Shown here: piece after piece, positions 35,953-44,163 of the stretch
Layout of the letters: every line of letters starts with the position of its first letter
Position numbering within the stretch: the stretch's first letter is position 1
Origin: Defluviicoccus sp046348835
GTDB taxonomy: Bacteria; Pseudomonadota; Alphaproteobacteria; Rhodospirillales; Defluviicoccaceae
Reading direction: 5' to 3'
DNA length: 64,000 bases
Assembly: GCA_046348835.1 (NCBI GenBank)
Contig: JAXMDM010000005.1
Coordinates: 1 to 64,000, forward strand
Notes under the pieces: generated by a model
What the model was told of the DNA's origin: nothing
The model's database searches: none
The model's input: the letters and a program-made list of their open reading frames with translations, nothing else
Position numbers and translations under genes: made by a program

Positions 35953-36927
35953 ATGACCAGGTACGGCTTCTGCGCATCCGGCGGCGGCTACAGGAGCTTT
36001 TACACCGCGGGTGCGCTGGTTTGGCTGCGCCAGAACGGGCGGCAGGTGGTGCACATCGCATCCACCAGTTCCGGCAACAACATCAGCATCGACTACCTGC
36101 TCTGGGACGCCGATCATGAGGAGTTGCCGCCCGTATTGACCCGGACGATGCGGCTCAGCGTCACCGACATCTTCCATGTCTTCGCCAACTTTCTCGGGCT
36201 GAGGCCGACGCTGCTGCCCGCCGGCACCCATCTGTTCACCGTGGACAAGGACAACTGCCGCAAATCGCTCCTCCTGGATGAGCCGAAGCGGCGGGAGGTT
36301 CTCGCCGCCAGCCTGGCACGGGTGCGCTGGGACATCTTCGCCACCAACCTGAGGAAGCGGGATCTCCATCATTTCGACGTCAACGCCATCCTGAAGACGA
36401 TCGATGCCGCGAGCCTGGACGCCTTCATGGATGCCTTCCTCGCCGGCATCACCACGGTTCCCTATTTCAAGGCGATCGAGGTCGGCGGCGACTACTACAT
36501 CGAGGGCGGATATCTCGATAACACGCCAATGGGGACGCTATTCCAGGATCCGGAGGTGGACGAGATCATCGCCTGCGACTTCACCGATTACGATTACCAG
36601 GGCGAGTTCGACAAACTTTACCGGTCGTCTCTGTTCAGCCTGCCCTTCAACAGCATCGACACCCATCTCCTCGTGTCCGACATGCAGCTGACCCTGCCCA
36701 ATGGCCGCATCTTCGCCGAGGCGGCGCGGATCAACGATCTGCTGGCGATGATGGGCAAGGACAATGTGTCCCTCGGCGGCCGCACCTGGTATCGTAAGCC
36801 GATCCACATCCTGCGGCCGAAAAACCTCGAAAGCATGACGATCTCGCTCAAGGACGCCACTGCCCAGAAGCGCTATTTCGAACTCGGCCAGGCGGAGGCC
36901 GCGAGCCTCTTCCCCGCCGAACGCTAG
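35953..36927 (+). CDS. Patatin-like phospholipase family protein
   Basis: The 324-residue protein shows the patatin fold. The oxyanion loop is SGGGYRSFYTAGAL (about 9-21). The nucleophile elbow is IASTSSGNN, so the GxSxG motif reads S-T-S39-S-G, with the first glycine replaced by serine. The second dyad residue is D189 in EGGYLDNTPM. A lipid acyl hydrolase is likely but the changed elbow leaves activity open. It has no signal peptide. GGAATA-type bases precede the ATG. It lies upstream of the thiolase but more than 200 bp away. Confidence 0.82.
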   Translation: MTRYGFCASGGGYRSFYTAGALVWLRQNGRQVVHIASTSSGNNISIDYLLWDADHEELPPVLTRTMRLSVTDIFHVFANFLGLRPTLLPAGTHLFTVDKDNCRKSLLLDEPKRREVLAASLARVRWDIFATNLRKRDLHHFDVNAILKTIDAASLDAFMDAFLAGITTVPYFKAIEVGGDYYIEGGYLDNTPMGTLFQDPEVDEIIACDFTDYDYQGEFDKLYRSSLFSLPFNSIDTHLLVSDMQLTLPNGRIFAEAARINDLLAMMGKDNVSLGGRTWYRKPIHILRPKNLESMTISLKDATAQKRYFELGQAEAASLFPAER

Positions 36928-37145
36928 CCACTTGCAGGAACCGCCACAGGGTCTACTATGCCCGGCCTCACGGGCCGGACGGCGCACGCGTGGGAGGAAG
37001 CCAGAGGGCACCCCGACACAGCGGCCTCGAAGTTCGTACGGGAAGGTAAACGTCCCAATGACCAACTACGGAAGCAAAGCGGTCGCGTCTGGCCGTCCCC
37101 GCAGCGCTTCCGCCCTGGTCAAATTAGAGGGTTAAGGAGAGAGAC

Positions 37146-38339
37146 ATGGCGCAACAATCGGATCCCGTGGTCGTCGTCGGCGCGGCGCGTACGCCGATGG
37201 GCGGGATGCTGGGAGACTTTGCCAACGTAACGGCGACCCATCTGGGCGGCGTTGCCATCCGCGCGGCGCTGGAGCGCTCCACCATCGCGCCGTCCGATGT
37301 GGGCGAAGTGTTGATGGGCTGCTGCCTGTTCGCCGGACTGAAGCAGGCGCCGGCGCGCCAGGCTGCGCACTTCGCCGGCGTGCCGTGGAGCGCGGGCGCG
37401 ACGACGCTCAGCAAGATGTGCGGCTCGGCGATGAAGACGACGATGATCGGCCACGACAACCTCCTCGTCGGCTCCCACGACGTGGTGGTCACCGGCGGCA
37501 TGGAGAGCATGTCCAACGCCCCGTACCTGGTCCTGAAGGGCCGTACCGGCTACCGCCTCGGCCACGGCGACCAGCTGAAGGACCACATGTTCTATGACGG
37601 CCTCGAGGATGCGTACGAGGAAGGCCGCGCCATGGGCACCTTCGCCGAAGATTGTGCCGAGATGTACCAGTTCACCCGCGAGGCGCAGGATCAGTTCGCC
37701 ATCACCTCGGTGAACCGGGCGCAGTCGGCCTCCAAGGCGGGCGTGTTCGAGGCGGAGATCGCCGCGGTGACGATCAAGGATCGCAAGGGCGAAAAGATCA
37801 TCAGCATCGATCAGGCCCCGTTCCAGGTCAACGTCGACAAGATCCCGACCCTGAAGGCGGTGTTCCGCAAGAACGGCACGGTGACGCCGGCGACCTCCAG
37901 CTCCATTTCCGACGGTGCGGCCGCCCTCGTCCTCACCAAGCGTTCCACCGCCGAGAAGAAGGGTGCCAAGCCGCTGGCGACCATCGTCGCCCACGCGACG
38001 CACGCCCAGGAGCCGAACCTGTTCACCACCGCCCCGGTCGGCGCCATCCGCAAGGTCCTCGAGAAGGCCGGCTGGAGCGCCAAGGACGTCGATCTGTGGG
38101 AGATCAACGAGGCTTTCGCCGTCGTCACCATGGCGGCCATGCGCGATATCGACATCCCGCATGAGAAGGTCAACGTCAACGGCGGCGCTTGCGCCCTCGG
38201 CCACCCCATCGGCGCTTCCGGAGCGCGCATCGTCGTCACCCTCATCCATGCCCTGCAGAAGCATGGGCTGAAGAAGGGTGTTGCGGCGCTGTGCATCGGC
38301 GGCGGGGAAGCCACCGCGATGGCGGTCGAACTGGCGTAA
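37146..38339 (+). CDS. Acetyl-CoA acetyltransferase (thiolase)
   Basis: A 397-residue thiolase. The acyl-carrying cysteine is C92 in LSKMCGSAMK. The C-terminal motifs are NVNGGACALGHPIGASGARI and LCIGGGEATAMAVEL, with the catalytic histidine and second cysteine. It joins two acetyl-CoA into acetoacetyl-CoA, or works in the opposite direction in fatty-acid breakdown. AAGGAGAG lies before the ATG. A 3-hydroxyacyl-CoA dehydrogenase-type gene follows after 183 bp, so the pair could serve beta-oxidation or short-chain acyl metabolism including PHA turnover. No PHA synthase is in the window. Confidence 0.94.
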   Translation: MAQQSDPVVVVGAARTPMGGMLGDFANVTATHLGGVAIRAALERSTIAPSDVGEVLMGCCLFAGLKQAPARQAAHFAGVPWSAGATTLSKMCGSAMKTTMIGHDNLLVGSHDVVVTGGMESMSNAPYLVLKGRTGYRLGHGDQLKDHMFYDGLEDAYEEGRAMGTFAEDCAEMYQFTREAQDQFAITSVNRAQSASKAGVFEAEIAAVTIKDRKGEKIISIDQAPFQVNVDKIPTLKAVFRKNGTVTPATSSSISDGAAALVLTKRSTAEKKGAKPLATIVAHATHAQEPNLFTTAPVGAIRKVLEKAGWSAKDVDLWEINEAFAVVTMAAMRDIDIPHEKVNVNGGACALGHPIGASGARIVVTLIHALQKHGLKKGVAALCIGGGEATAMAVELA

Positions 38340-38522
38340 CCCATCTCGCCTGCATCCCGGTCGTCGCCAAACCGGCGACCGGGATGGGGCAGACGCTGAA
38401 GGGCCCGCTGACGACCCGTCCGTGGCCCGATCTCGCAGCACTCAAATCGTCGGAGAAGCGGCCGCCCTTGGGCGGCCCCTTCGCCGTTCCGGACAAACCA
38501 ATCCCACAGGGGAGAGAAGAAA

Positions 38523-39284
38523 ATGGATGTGAAGGGTCAAGCGGCAATCGTCACCGGGGCCGGCTCCGGCCTGGGTGAGGTCACCGCCCGGGCGCTCGCG
38601 GCGGCCGGCGCGAAGGTGGCGGTGTTCGACCTGGCGGAGGAAGCGGCAACCCGCGTCGCCAACGACATCGGCGGGATCGCCTGCGTGTGCGACGTGGCCA
38701 ACGGCGAGTCGGTGGAAAAGGCCGTCGCCAAGGCGAAGGAAGCGCACGGTGCGGCACGGGTGGTGGTGCAGTGTGCCGGTATCGCCCCCCCGGCGAAGAT
38801 CGTCGGCAAGAAGGGCCCGCACTCCCTCGACCTGTACACCAAGGTGGTCGGCATCAACCTGGTCGGCATCTTCAACGTGATGCGGCTGGCGGCGGCCGAC
38901 ATGCTGGCGCTGGAGCCGATCGGCGATAACGCCGAGCGGGGCGTGTTCATCAACACCGCCTCCATTGCCGCGTTCGAAGGCCAGGTTGGCCAGGCCGCCT
39001 ATGCCTCGTCCAAGGCCGGCGTCGTCGGCCTGACCCTGCCGGCGGCGCGCGAGTTCGCCCCCTCGGCGATCCGCGTCGTCTGCATCGCTCCCGGTATCTT
39101 CAAGACGCCGATGATGGCCGGGCTGCCGGAGGAGACACAGAAGTCCCTCGGCAAGGCGGTGCCGTTCCCGTCGCGTCTCGGCAACCCGCAGGAATACGCC
39201 AAGCTGGTGCTGTCGATCGTCGACAATGTCTATCTGAATGGCGAAGTCATCCGCATCGACGGCGCCCTGCGCATGCAGGGCTGA
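38523..39284 (+). CDS. Short-chain dehydrogenase, HSD17B10-like 3-hydroxyacyl-CoA dehydrogenase
   Basis: A 253-residue SDR with TGAGSGLG at 11-18 and the catalytic Y160 and K164 in YASSKAG. The sequence resembles type II 3-hydroxyacyl-CoA dehydrogenase (HSD10): DLYTKVVGINLVGIFNVMRLAA, VFINTASIAAFEGQVGQAAY and SIRVVCIAPGIFKTPMM. It oxidises 3-hydroxyacyl-CoA with NAD. The spacing and order after the thiolase suggest a shared transcript. A hairpin without a T-run follows 20 bp after the stop. Confidence 0.91.
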   Translation: MDVKGQAAIVTGAGSGLGEVTARALAAAGAKVAVFDLAEEAATRVANDIGGIACVCDVANGESVEKAVAKAKEAHGAARVVVQCAGIAPPAKIVGKKGPHSLDLYTKVVGINLVGIFNVMRLAAADMLALEPIGDNAERGVFINTASIAAFEGQVGQAAYASSKAGVVGLTLPAAREFAPSAIRVVCIAPGIFKTPMMAGLPEETQKSLGKAVPFPSRLGNPQEYAKLVLSIVDNVYLNGEVIRIDGALRMQG

Positions 39285-39303
39285 ACGCCCCGTTCCTTCG
39301 ATA

Positions 39304-39335
39304 GCGACCGGCGCCGCCGAGGTGGCGCCGGTCGC
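39304..39335 (+). terminator. Hairpin after the HSD10-like gene
   Basis: GCGACCGGCGCC and GGCGCCGGTCGC form a perfect 12-bp stem with an 8-base loop, 20 bp past the stop. The next bases are only mildly T-rich. Confidence 0.55.
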
Positions 39336-39572
39336 CTTCGTCTGCGGCACCAATCCGCACAAACAATCGGCAGCGCCCTAACAGCGGTACGTAGATTCTG
39401 TGCAGGGCGCGGCTTGTTGCCCGCGCTCGCGGCTGGATTCGCTTCGCGAGCCGCGGCAGAGGCGGATGCATCGCCCACGCCCGGGCAGGAATCCGCCTTT
39501 CACCGGGGGAGCGGCAGTCCAATACGCCGTTTCGCCCGGTGTGGGCGGCTCGGCGCGAACGCTCGCCGGCAT

Positions 39573-39590
39573 TTGGCACGCACCGTGCAT
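39573..39590 (+). promoter_or_regulatory. Candidate sigma-54 (-24/-12) promoter
   Basis: TTGGCACG at 39573-39580, four bases, then GTGCAT at 39585-39590 match the sigma-54 consensus TTGGCACG-N4-TTGCW with one mismatch in the -12 element. GG (39575-39576) and GC (39587-39588) are separated by the required 10 bases. Transcription should begin near 39600, about 120 bp before a strong terminator. The core also forms GCACG-CAC-CGTGC, so a protein-binding palindrome is the alternative. Confidence 0.5.
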
Positions 39591-39599
39591 TGAGATCAT

Positions 39600-39720
39600 C
39601 GGCAACCAGGGTGTTTCCCTACCCTCCGCCCGGTCGCCGCGATCGGCGACGGGGCCGCCGCGTTGCCCCCTCAGAGACCCGGAAGACTTTAGGGCCCGCC
39701 TTTCTGGCGGGCCCTTTTTT
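39600..39720 (+). ncRNA. Candidate small RNA between HSD10-like and NDUFA9-like genes
   Basis: The segment from the predicted sigma-54 start to the terminator contains no start codon with a reading frame of note. It contains an inner stem-loop, GTCGCCG-CGA-TCGGCGAC, near 39636-39654 and ends in a strong intrinsic terminator. There is no protein gene between promoter and terminator, which is the usual shape of a trans-acting sRNA gene. I do not recognise an Rfam-type family such as 6S or SRP RNA. Confidence 0.4.
39691..39720 (+). terminator. Strong intrinsic terminator in a gene-free segment
   Basis: GGGCCCGCC and GGCGGGCCC form a perfect 9-bp stem with loop TTTCT, followed by TTTTTT. The nearest upstream stop codon on this strand is 400 bp away, so it probably belongs to an RNA gene. 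Confidence 0.9.
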
Positions 39721-39831
39721 CATCCCGGTCGGTTAGGCTCCTGTCCCCGGCGAGGTTGACGGCACCCGCCCATGTGCGTTAAGCGCGCAGGCGTGAGTGG
39801 CGAACCGGCAGGATGGGGCGGAGGACACGAC

Positions 39832-40770
39832 ATGGATCGGCGGGTGGTCACGGTCTTCGGCGGCTCGGGGTTTATCGGCCGGCATCTAATCCAACGGCTG
39901 GCGGGCGCCGGTTTGATCGTTCGAGCGGGTGTGCGGGATCCGGAAGCGGCGAACTTTCTTAAGACGGTCGGTGATCCGGGACAGGTGGTGCCGCTTTACG
40001 CCGATGTGACCGAACCGCGGACGGTGGAGAAGGCGGTCGCGGGGGCCGAGTGGGTGGTCAACCTCGTCGGAATTCTTTACCAGCGCGGCAGACGCTCGTT
40101 CCAGCGCATGCATGTGGAGGCCGCCGGCAACATCGCCAAGGCCAGCGCCGCAGCCGGGGTTGAGCGGTTGGTGCAGATGTCGGCGCTGGGCGCCGCCGCC
40201 GATGCCGAGGCCGAGTACGCGCGCACCAAGGCGGCCGGGGAAGAAGCGGCGAAGCGGGCGTTTTCCGGGGTGTCCGTCACCCGCCCGAGCGTCGTCTTCG
40301 GTCCGGAGGACGATTTCTTCAACCGCTTTGCGGCGATGGCGCGGCTGGCGCCGGTGCTGCCGATTTTTCCCACCCGCTTCCAACCGGTCTATGTCGGCGA
40401 CGTCGCCGACGCGATCGTCCGCATTCTTGAGAATGCGGAAACCGGCGGCCGCACGTACGAGCTGGGCGGTCCGCGGGTGATGACATTCCGGGAGGTGATC
40501 GAAGTGGTGCTGCGGGAGACGGGTCGCCACCCGCTGCTGGTCAACATGCCCTTCTCGGTGGCGACCTTCGAGGCGTTCTTCCTGAATTTCCTTCCGGTGC
40601 CGCCGCTCACCCCGGATCAGGTCAAACTGCTGAAGAAGGACAATGTCGTCTCGCCGGGTGCGGCGACGCTGGCCGACCTCGGCATCACGCCGCAGGCGGT
40701 GGAGGCGATCGTACCGACCTACCTGCACCGATTCCGCACCCAGGTGATGAGCCGGCGCCGGCTCATCTGA
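39832..40770 (+). CDS. NDUFA9-like complex I accessory protein
   Basis: A 312-residue atypical SDR resembling the NDUFA9 subunit of respiratory complex I, widespread in alphaproteobacteria. The N-terminus has VVTVFGGSGFIGRHLIQRLAG. The usual YxxxK is present only as EYARTKAAGEEA. Other stretches are RPSVVFGPEDDFFNRFAAMARLAPVLP, FQPVYVGDVADAI and the family tail FLNFLPVPPLTPDQVKLLKKDNVV. Its role is probably assembly or stability of NADH dehydrogenase. GGAGG lies nine bases before this ATG, which decides against the longer start at 39772. Confidence 0.92.
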   Translation: MDRRVVTVFGGSGFIGRHLIQRLAGAGLIVRAGVRDPEAANFLKTVGDPGQVVPLYADVTEPRTVEKAVAGAEWVVNLVGILYQRGRRSFQRMHVEAAGNIAKASAAAGVERLVQMSALGAAADAEAEYARTKAAGEEAAKRAFSGVSVTRPSVVFGPEDDFFNRFAAMARLAPVLPIFPTRFQPVYVGDVADAIVRILENAETGGRTYELGGPRVMTFREVIEVVLRETGRHPLLVNMPFSVATFEAFFLNFLPVPPLTPDQVKLLKKDNVVSPGAATLADLGITPQAVEAIVPTYLHRFRTQVMSRRRLI

Positions 40771-40812
40771 GAGCGGGCGGGCCGCCGTCCAACGATCGGT
40801 GCCGGCGGCCGT

Positions 40813-42195
40813 TCAGCCGCCGCCGAAGCGACGTTCGATCAGTCCGTAAAGGGCGCGGAGGCCCATGGCCTCGCCCCCTTCCGGCCGGCCGGGGCGGCTC
40901 TCCGTGTTCCAGGCCATGGTGTCGATGTGTGCCCAGGCGCGCACCGGGGCGGCGAACTCGGCGAGAAACAGCGCCGCCAGGATCGCCCCGGCGTAGGGGC
41001 TGTCGGGCGCATTGGTGAGGTCGGCGACCTTGCCGTCCAGCAACCGGCGATAGGGCCGCCACAGGGGCAGCCGCCACAACGGATCGCCCGCCGCCCCGGC
41101 TTCGCCGAGGAGTGCGTCGGCCAGTCCGTCGTCGTCGGTGAAGAGGGCGGGCAACTCCGTGCCGAGGGCGGCACGGGCGGCACCGGTGAGGGTTGCGCAA
41201 TCGACGAGCAGCGACGGATCCTCGGCGGCGGCTTCGGCCAGCGCGTCGGCCAGGATGACCCGACCCTCGGCGTCGGTATTGCCGATCTCCACCGTCAGTC
41301 CCTTGCGCGTCTGGACCACGTCGAGGGGACGCATCGACGACCCCGAGACGCTGTTTTCCACCGCCGGCACCAGCAGTCGCAGCCGGACCGGCAGGCCGGC
41401 GCTGATGATCATCTGGGCGAGGCCGATGACCAGCGCGGCGCCGCCCATGTCCTTTTTCATCAGCTTCATCGCCGCCGACGGCTTGAGGTCGAGGCCGCCG
41501 GTATCGAAGCAGACACCTTTGCCGACCAGGGTGACCTTGGGTGCGCCGGGATCGCCCCAAGAGAGGTCGGCGAGCCGGGGGGGCGACGAACTGGCCCGAC
41601 CGACCGCGTGGATGGCCGGGTAGTTCTCCCGCAGGAGGGCGTTGGCGGTGATCACCCGACAGCTGCCGCCGCCGCGGCGGCTGAGGCCCCGCACCGCATC
41701 GGCCAGTTCCTCCGGCCCCATGTCCGAAGCCGGCGTATTGATCAGGTCGCGGACGAGGAACGTCGCCTCGACCACCCGCTCGACCACGGCGCGCCGGACC
41801 GACTGCGGCCAGATCAGCCGCGCGTCCGCCTCCGGCCGACGCCGGTAGCGGTCGAAGCGGTAGGTGCCCATCGCCCAGCCGAAGACCGCGTTCTCCGCCT
41901 GCGATCGCCGCAGGTTTGCCTCGATCCGGTAGAGGCCGGGGGGAAGATCGGCGGGCAGGCCCGCCCAGTCCCACCGCTCATCCGCACCGATCCCGAGCAG
42001 GACCCGCTCCAGGCGTCCATCCACGGCCGGCACCAGACACGACGTGCCGGCCTGGGCGGTGAAGCCGACGGTCCCCACCCAGGCCCCCCGCTCGGGGTGC
42101 CGAGCGAGCCAGGGAGCCAGCTCCGCCGCTGCGAGCGGCGTTATGGGGACGGTCGGTTCGGCCGGACCGTCGACGAGGCGCAGGTCGTGCGCCAT
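40813..42195 (-). CDS. Leucyl aminopeptidase (M17)
   Basis: The 460-residue protein is an M17 cytosol aminopeptidase that removes N-terminal residues from peptides. The metal and catalytic motifs are VGKGVCFDTGGLDLKPSAAMKLMKKDMGGAA and NTDAEGRVILADALAEA, plus LLVDCATLTGAARAALG. It lacks the longer N-terminal domain of E. coli PepA but keeps about 170 residues before the catalytic domain. The ATG overlaps the stop of the upstream TAXI binding-protein gene (TAATG), so they are coupled. An arginine-rich upstream extension is excluded. Confidence 0.93.
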   Translation of the reverse strand: MAHDLRLVDGPAEPTVPITPLAAAELAPWLARHPERGAWVGTVGFTAQAGTSCLVPAVDGRLERVLLGIGADERWDWAGLPADLPPGLYRIEANLRRSQAENAVFGWAMGTYRFDRYRRRPEADARLIWPQSVRRAVVERVVEATFLVRDLINTPASDMGPEELADAVRGLSRRGGGSCRVITANALLRENYPAIHAVGRASSSPPRLADLSWGDPGAPKVTLVGKGVCFDTGGLDLKPSAAMKLMKKDMGGAALVIGLAQMIISAGLPVRLRLLVPAVENSVSGSSMRPLDVVQTRKGLTVEIGNTDAEGRVILADALAEAAAEDPSLLVDCATLTGAARAALGTELPALFTDDDGLADALLGEAGAAGDPLWRLPLWRPYRRLLDGKVADLTNAPDSPYAGAILAALFLAEFAAPVRAWAHIDTMAWNTESRPGRPEGGEAMGLRALYGLIERRFGGG

Positions 42196-43244
42196 TAGGG
42201 CGACCCCGCCTGCTTGGTGCCGGCTTCGGCATAGTAGCGGGCGGCGCCGGGATGGAGGGGGACGATCAGACCGTCGGTGGCTTCGCTTGCCCGGATGTTG
42301 CGTCCTTCCGGATGCCCGCCGTCGAGAATCTGGCGGTTGCGCGGGTTCCACAGGGCCTGGGTGATGGCGTAAACCAGATCCGCGTTGACCGCCGCCGAGG
42401 TGAGGAGCTGGGCACGCGGCCCGAGGGTCGGGGTCTGGGTATCTATGCCGGCATAGGCCCCGGCAGGGATGACCGACACCGCCAGCAACGGATCCCCACG
42501 GAGGATGCTCTTGGCCGCTTCGCCTTCGATCGGCAGCAGGCGAATGGCGACGGTATCGGCGAGACGGGCGATCGCTTCCACCGGGTAGCCGCCGACCATG
42601 AACAGCGCGTCGATTTCGCCCGCCGCCAACCGACCGGCCGCTCGGGTCAGGTTGTCGGCGGACACCGTCATGTCCTTGGTCGTCAGCCGGTAGCCGTGGA
42701 GGACCGTTTTGGCGGTGGCGAGGGTCCCGGAGTTGGGTTCGCCGAGGGCGACGTTCTTTCCCTTGAGATCGCCGATCGATTTGATCGCGCTGTCCTTGCG
42801 GACGACGATGTGCAGGGATTCGGCGAACAGGTTGGCGATCGAACGCAACTCGGAGAGGGCGGGGCCGTCGGCGAAGGCGCCCTTGCCCATGTAGGCATCG
42901 CGGGCCACGTCGGCCTGGCTCAGTCCCAACTGAACCTGTCCGCGGCTGAGGGCCTTGACGTTGTCCATGGAACCCTGGGAGGCGACGGAGGCGGCGATCA
43001 GTCCGGGAACGCCACAGCTCCCGCCGGCATCACAGGCGACGGAGCCGAGCGGGCTGCTGATGGCGTGGGCGATCAGCCCGCCCACCGGAAAGTAGGTTCC
43101 TCCGATCGGCCCGGTTGCAATGCGGATAAACCGTTCTTCCACCGCAGATGCCCGTCCGGCCGCCATCAGCGTCACGATGGCCAGGATCAGGGTGACGGTG
43201 CGCACAATCGGGTTGGCGGCGGCGAGGCGGCGGCGAAACAACAT
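42195..43244 (-). CDS. TAXI-family TRAP transporter solute-binding protein
   Basis: A 349-residue periplasmic binding protein. The signal peptide is MLFRRRLAAANPIVRTVTLILAIVTLMAAGRASA. The mature part starts RFIRIATGPIGGTYFPVGGLIAHAIS, the TAXI hallmark, and has GLSQADVARDAY, SLHIVVRKDSAIKSIGDLKGKNVALGEPNSGTLATA and MVGGYPVEAIARLA. It would deliver a small organic acid, possibly glutamate or 2-oxoglutarate, to a TRAP permease. No permease gene is adjacent, so it is an orphan in this locus. It is coupled to the aminopeptidase, which hints at peptide or amino acid use. Confidence 0.92.
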   Translation of the reverse strand: MLFRRRLAAANPIVRTVTLILAIVTLMAAGRASAVEERFIRIATGPIGGTYFPVGGLIAHAISSPLGSVACDAGGSCGVPGLIAASVASQGSMDNVKALSRGQVQLGLSQADVARDAYMGKGAFADGPALSELRSIANLFAESLHIVVRKDSAIKSIGDLKGKNVALGEPNSGTLATAKTVLHGYRLTTKDMTVSADNLTRAAGRLAAGEIDALFMVGGYPVEAIARLADTVAIRLLPIEGEAAKSILRGDPLLAVSVIPAGAYAGIDTQTPTLGPRAQLLTSAAVNADLVYAITQALWNPRNRQILDGGHPEGRNIRASEATDGLIVPLHPGAARYYAEAGTKQAGSP

Positions 43245-43340
43245 GGAGGCGGCTCGCGGGCCAGGATTCCTTATACTACATACGGATCGGCCCCCCGTTC
43301 GCCAAGGGGGATGACGGATGAGCGGGGTAGACCGATGCCG

Positions 43341-44147
43341 TCAGTCGCCCGCCGGCGCCGCCGTTGAAACGGGCGGCCGGCCCGACGCGGCTGCGGCGTC
43401 CTCCCGCAGCCGCCGATTGTAGAGGCGAGCGCTGATCGGGATCGTCGCCAGGTAGGCGATCTCGGTCACCGCCAGGGTCAGCCAGGGATTGCTGGCGAGG
43501 CAGGCCAGGTAAAGGCCGATGATCAGCATCGCCGGCAGCACCCAGCGCTGGGCGATTCGCACCCGCTTGAAGGTGAAGGTGCGCAGGCGGCAGACCAGCA
43601 GGGCGGAGGTGGCGATGACGCACAACCCGACGAACACCGGGTGGCGGAGAAAGTCCCATTCCAACTGGAACCACAGCACCATCGGCAACAGCGCGAAGCC
43701 GGCCCCCGCCGGTGACGGCATGCCGACGAAGAACGAGCGCTGCCAGGGGGGAGCTTCCGTATTGTCGGCGATGGTGTTGAACCGGGCGAGGCGAAGGGCG
43801 CAGCAGATGCAAAGCAGCAGCACCAGCCACCAGCCGACGCGGCCCGCCGCCTGCAGCGACCAGAGGTAAAGGGTCAGGGCCGGCGCGACGCCGAAGCAGA
43901 GGAAATCGGACAGGGAGTCGAGCTCGGCGCCGAACTTGGTGGTTCCCTTGAGGATCCGGGCGATGCGGCCATCGAGCCCGTCGAGAACCCCGGCAACGAC
44001 GATGGCGAGAACCGTGGGCTCCCAGCGCTCCTGCAGAGCGAAGCGCAGCGCGGTCAGGCCGCAGGCCAACGCCAGCAGGGTCAATGTGTTGGGGATCATC
44101 CGGTTGATATGCAGGCCGCGCAGGCGGTCGCGGGAAACGTTCCTCAT
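43341..44147 (-). CDS. pssA: CDP-diacylglycerol-serine O-phosphatidyltransferase
   Basis: PssA makes phosphatidylserine from CDP-diacylglycerol and serine. The 268-residue membrane protein has the CDP-alcohol phosphotransferase motif D56-G-L-D59-G-R-I-A-R ... G ... D77 ... D81, followed by several hydrophobic segments. MIPNTLTLLALACG before the motif is typical. It starts 16 bp after the psd stop and forms the psd-pssA pair for phosphatidylethanolamine. An in-frame ATG at 44207 lies inside psd. Confidence 0.95.
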   Translation of the reverse strand: MRNVSRDRLRGLHINRMIPNTLTLLALACGLTALRFALQERWEPTVLAIVVAGVLDGLDGRIARILKGTTKFGAELDSLSDFLCFGVAPALTLYLWSLQAAGRVGWWLVLLLCICCALRLARFNTIADNTEAPPWQRSFFVGMPSPAGAGFALLPMVLWFQLEWDFLRHPVFVGLCVIATSALLVCRLRTFTFKRVRIAQRWVLPAMLIIGLYLACLASNPWLTLAVTEIAYLATIPISARLYNRRLREDAAAASGRPPVSTAAPAGD

Positions 44148-44163
44148 CGGACGGAAGCCCGTC

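Noticed and set aside
37058..37135. A 25-codon frame (MTNYGSKAVASGRPRS...) just before the thiolase
   Set aside because: It could be a leader peptide, but the ribosome site is distant (GGAAGG 12 bases away) and codon use is not typical, so it is not annotated.
39640..39720. SRP (4.5S) or 6S RNA
   Set aside because: A CCGGAAG string occurs, but the SRP GGUCAGG/GGAAGCAGCC loop pattern and the long 6S hairpin with a central bubble are absent.
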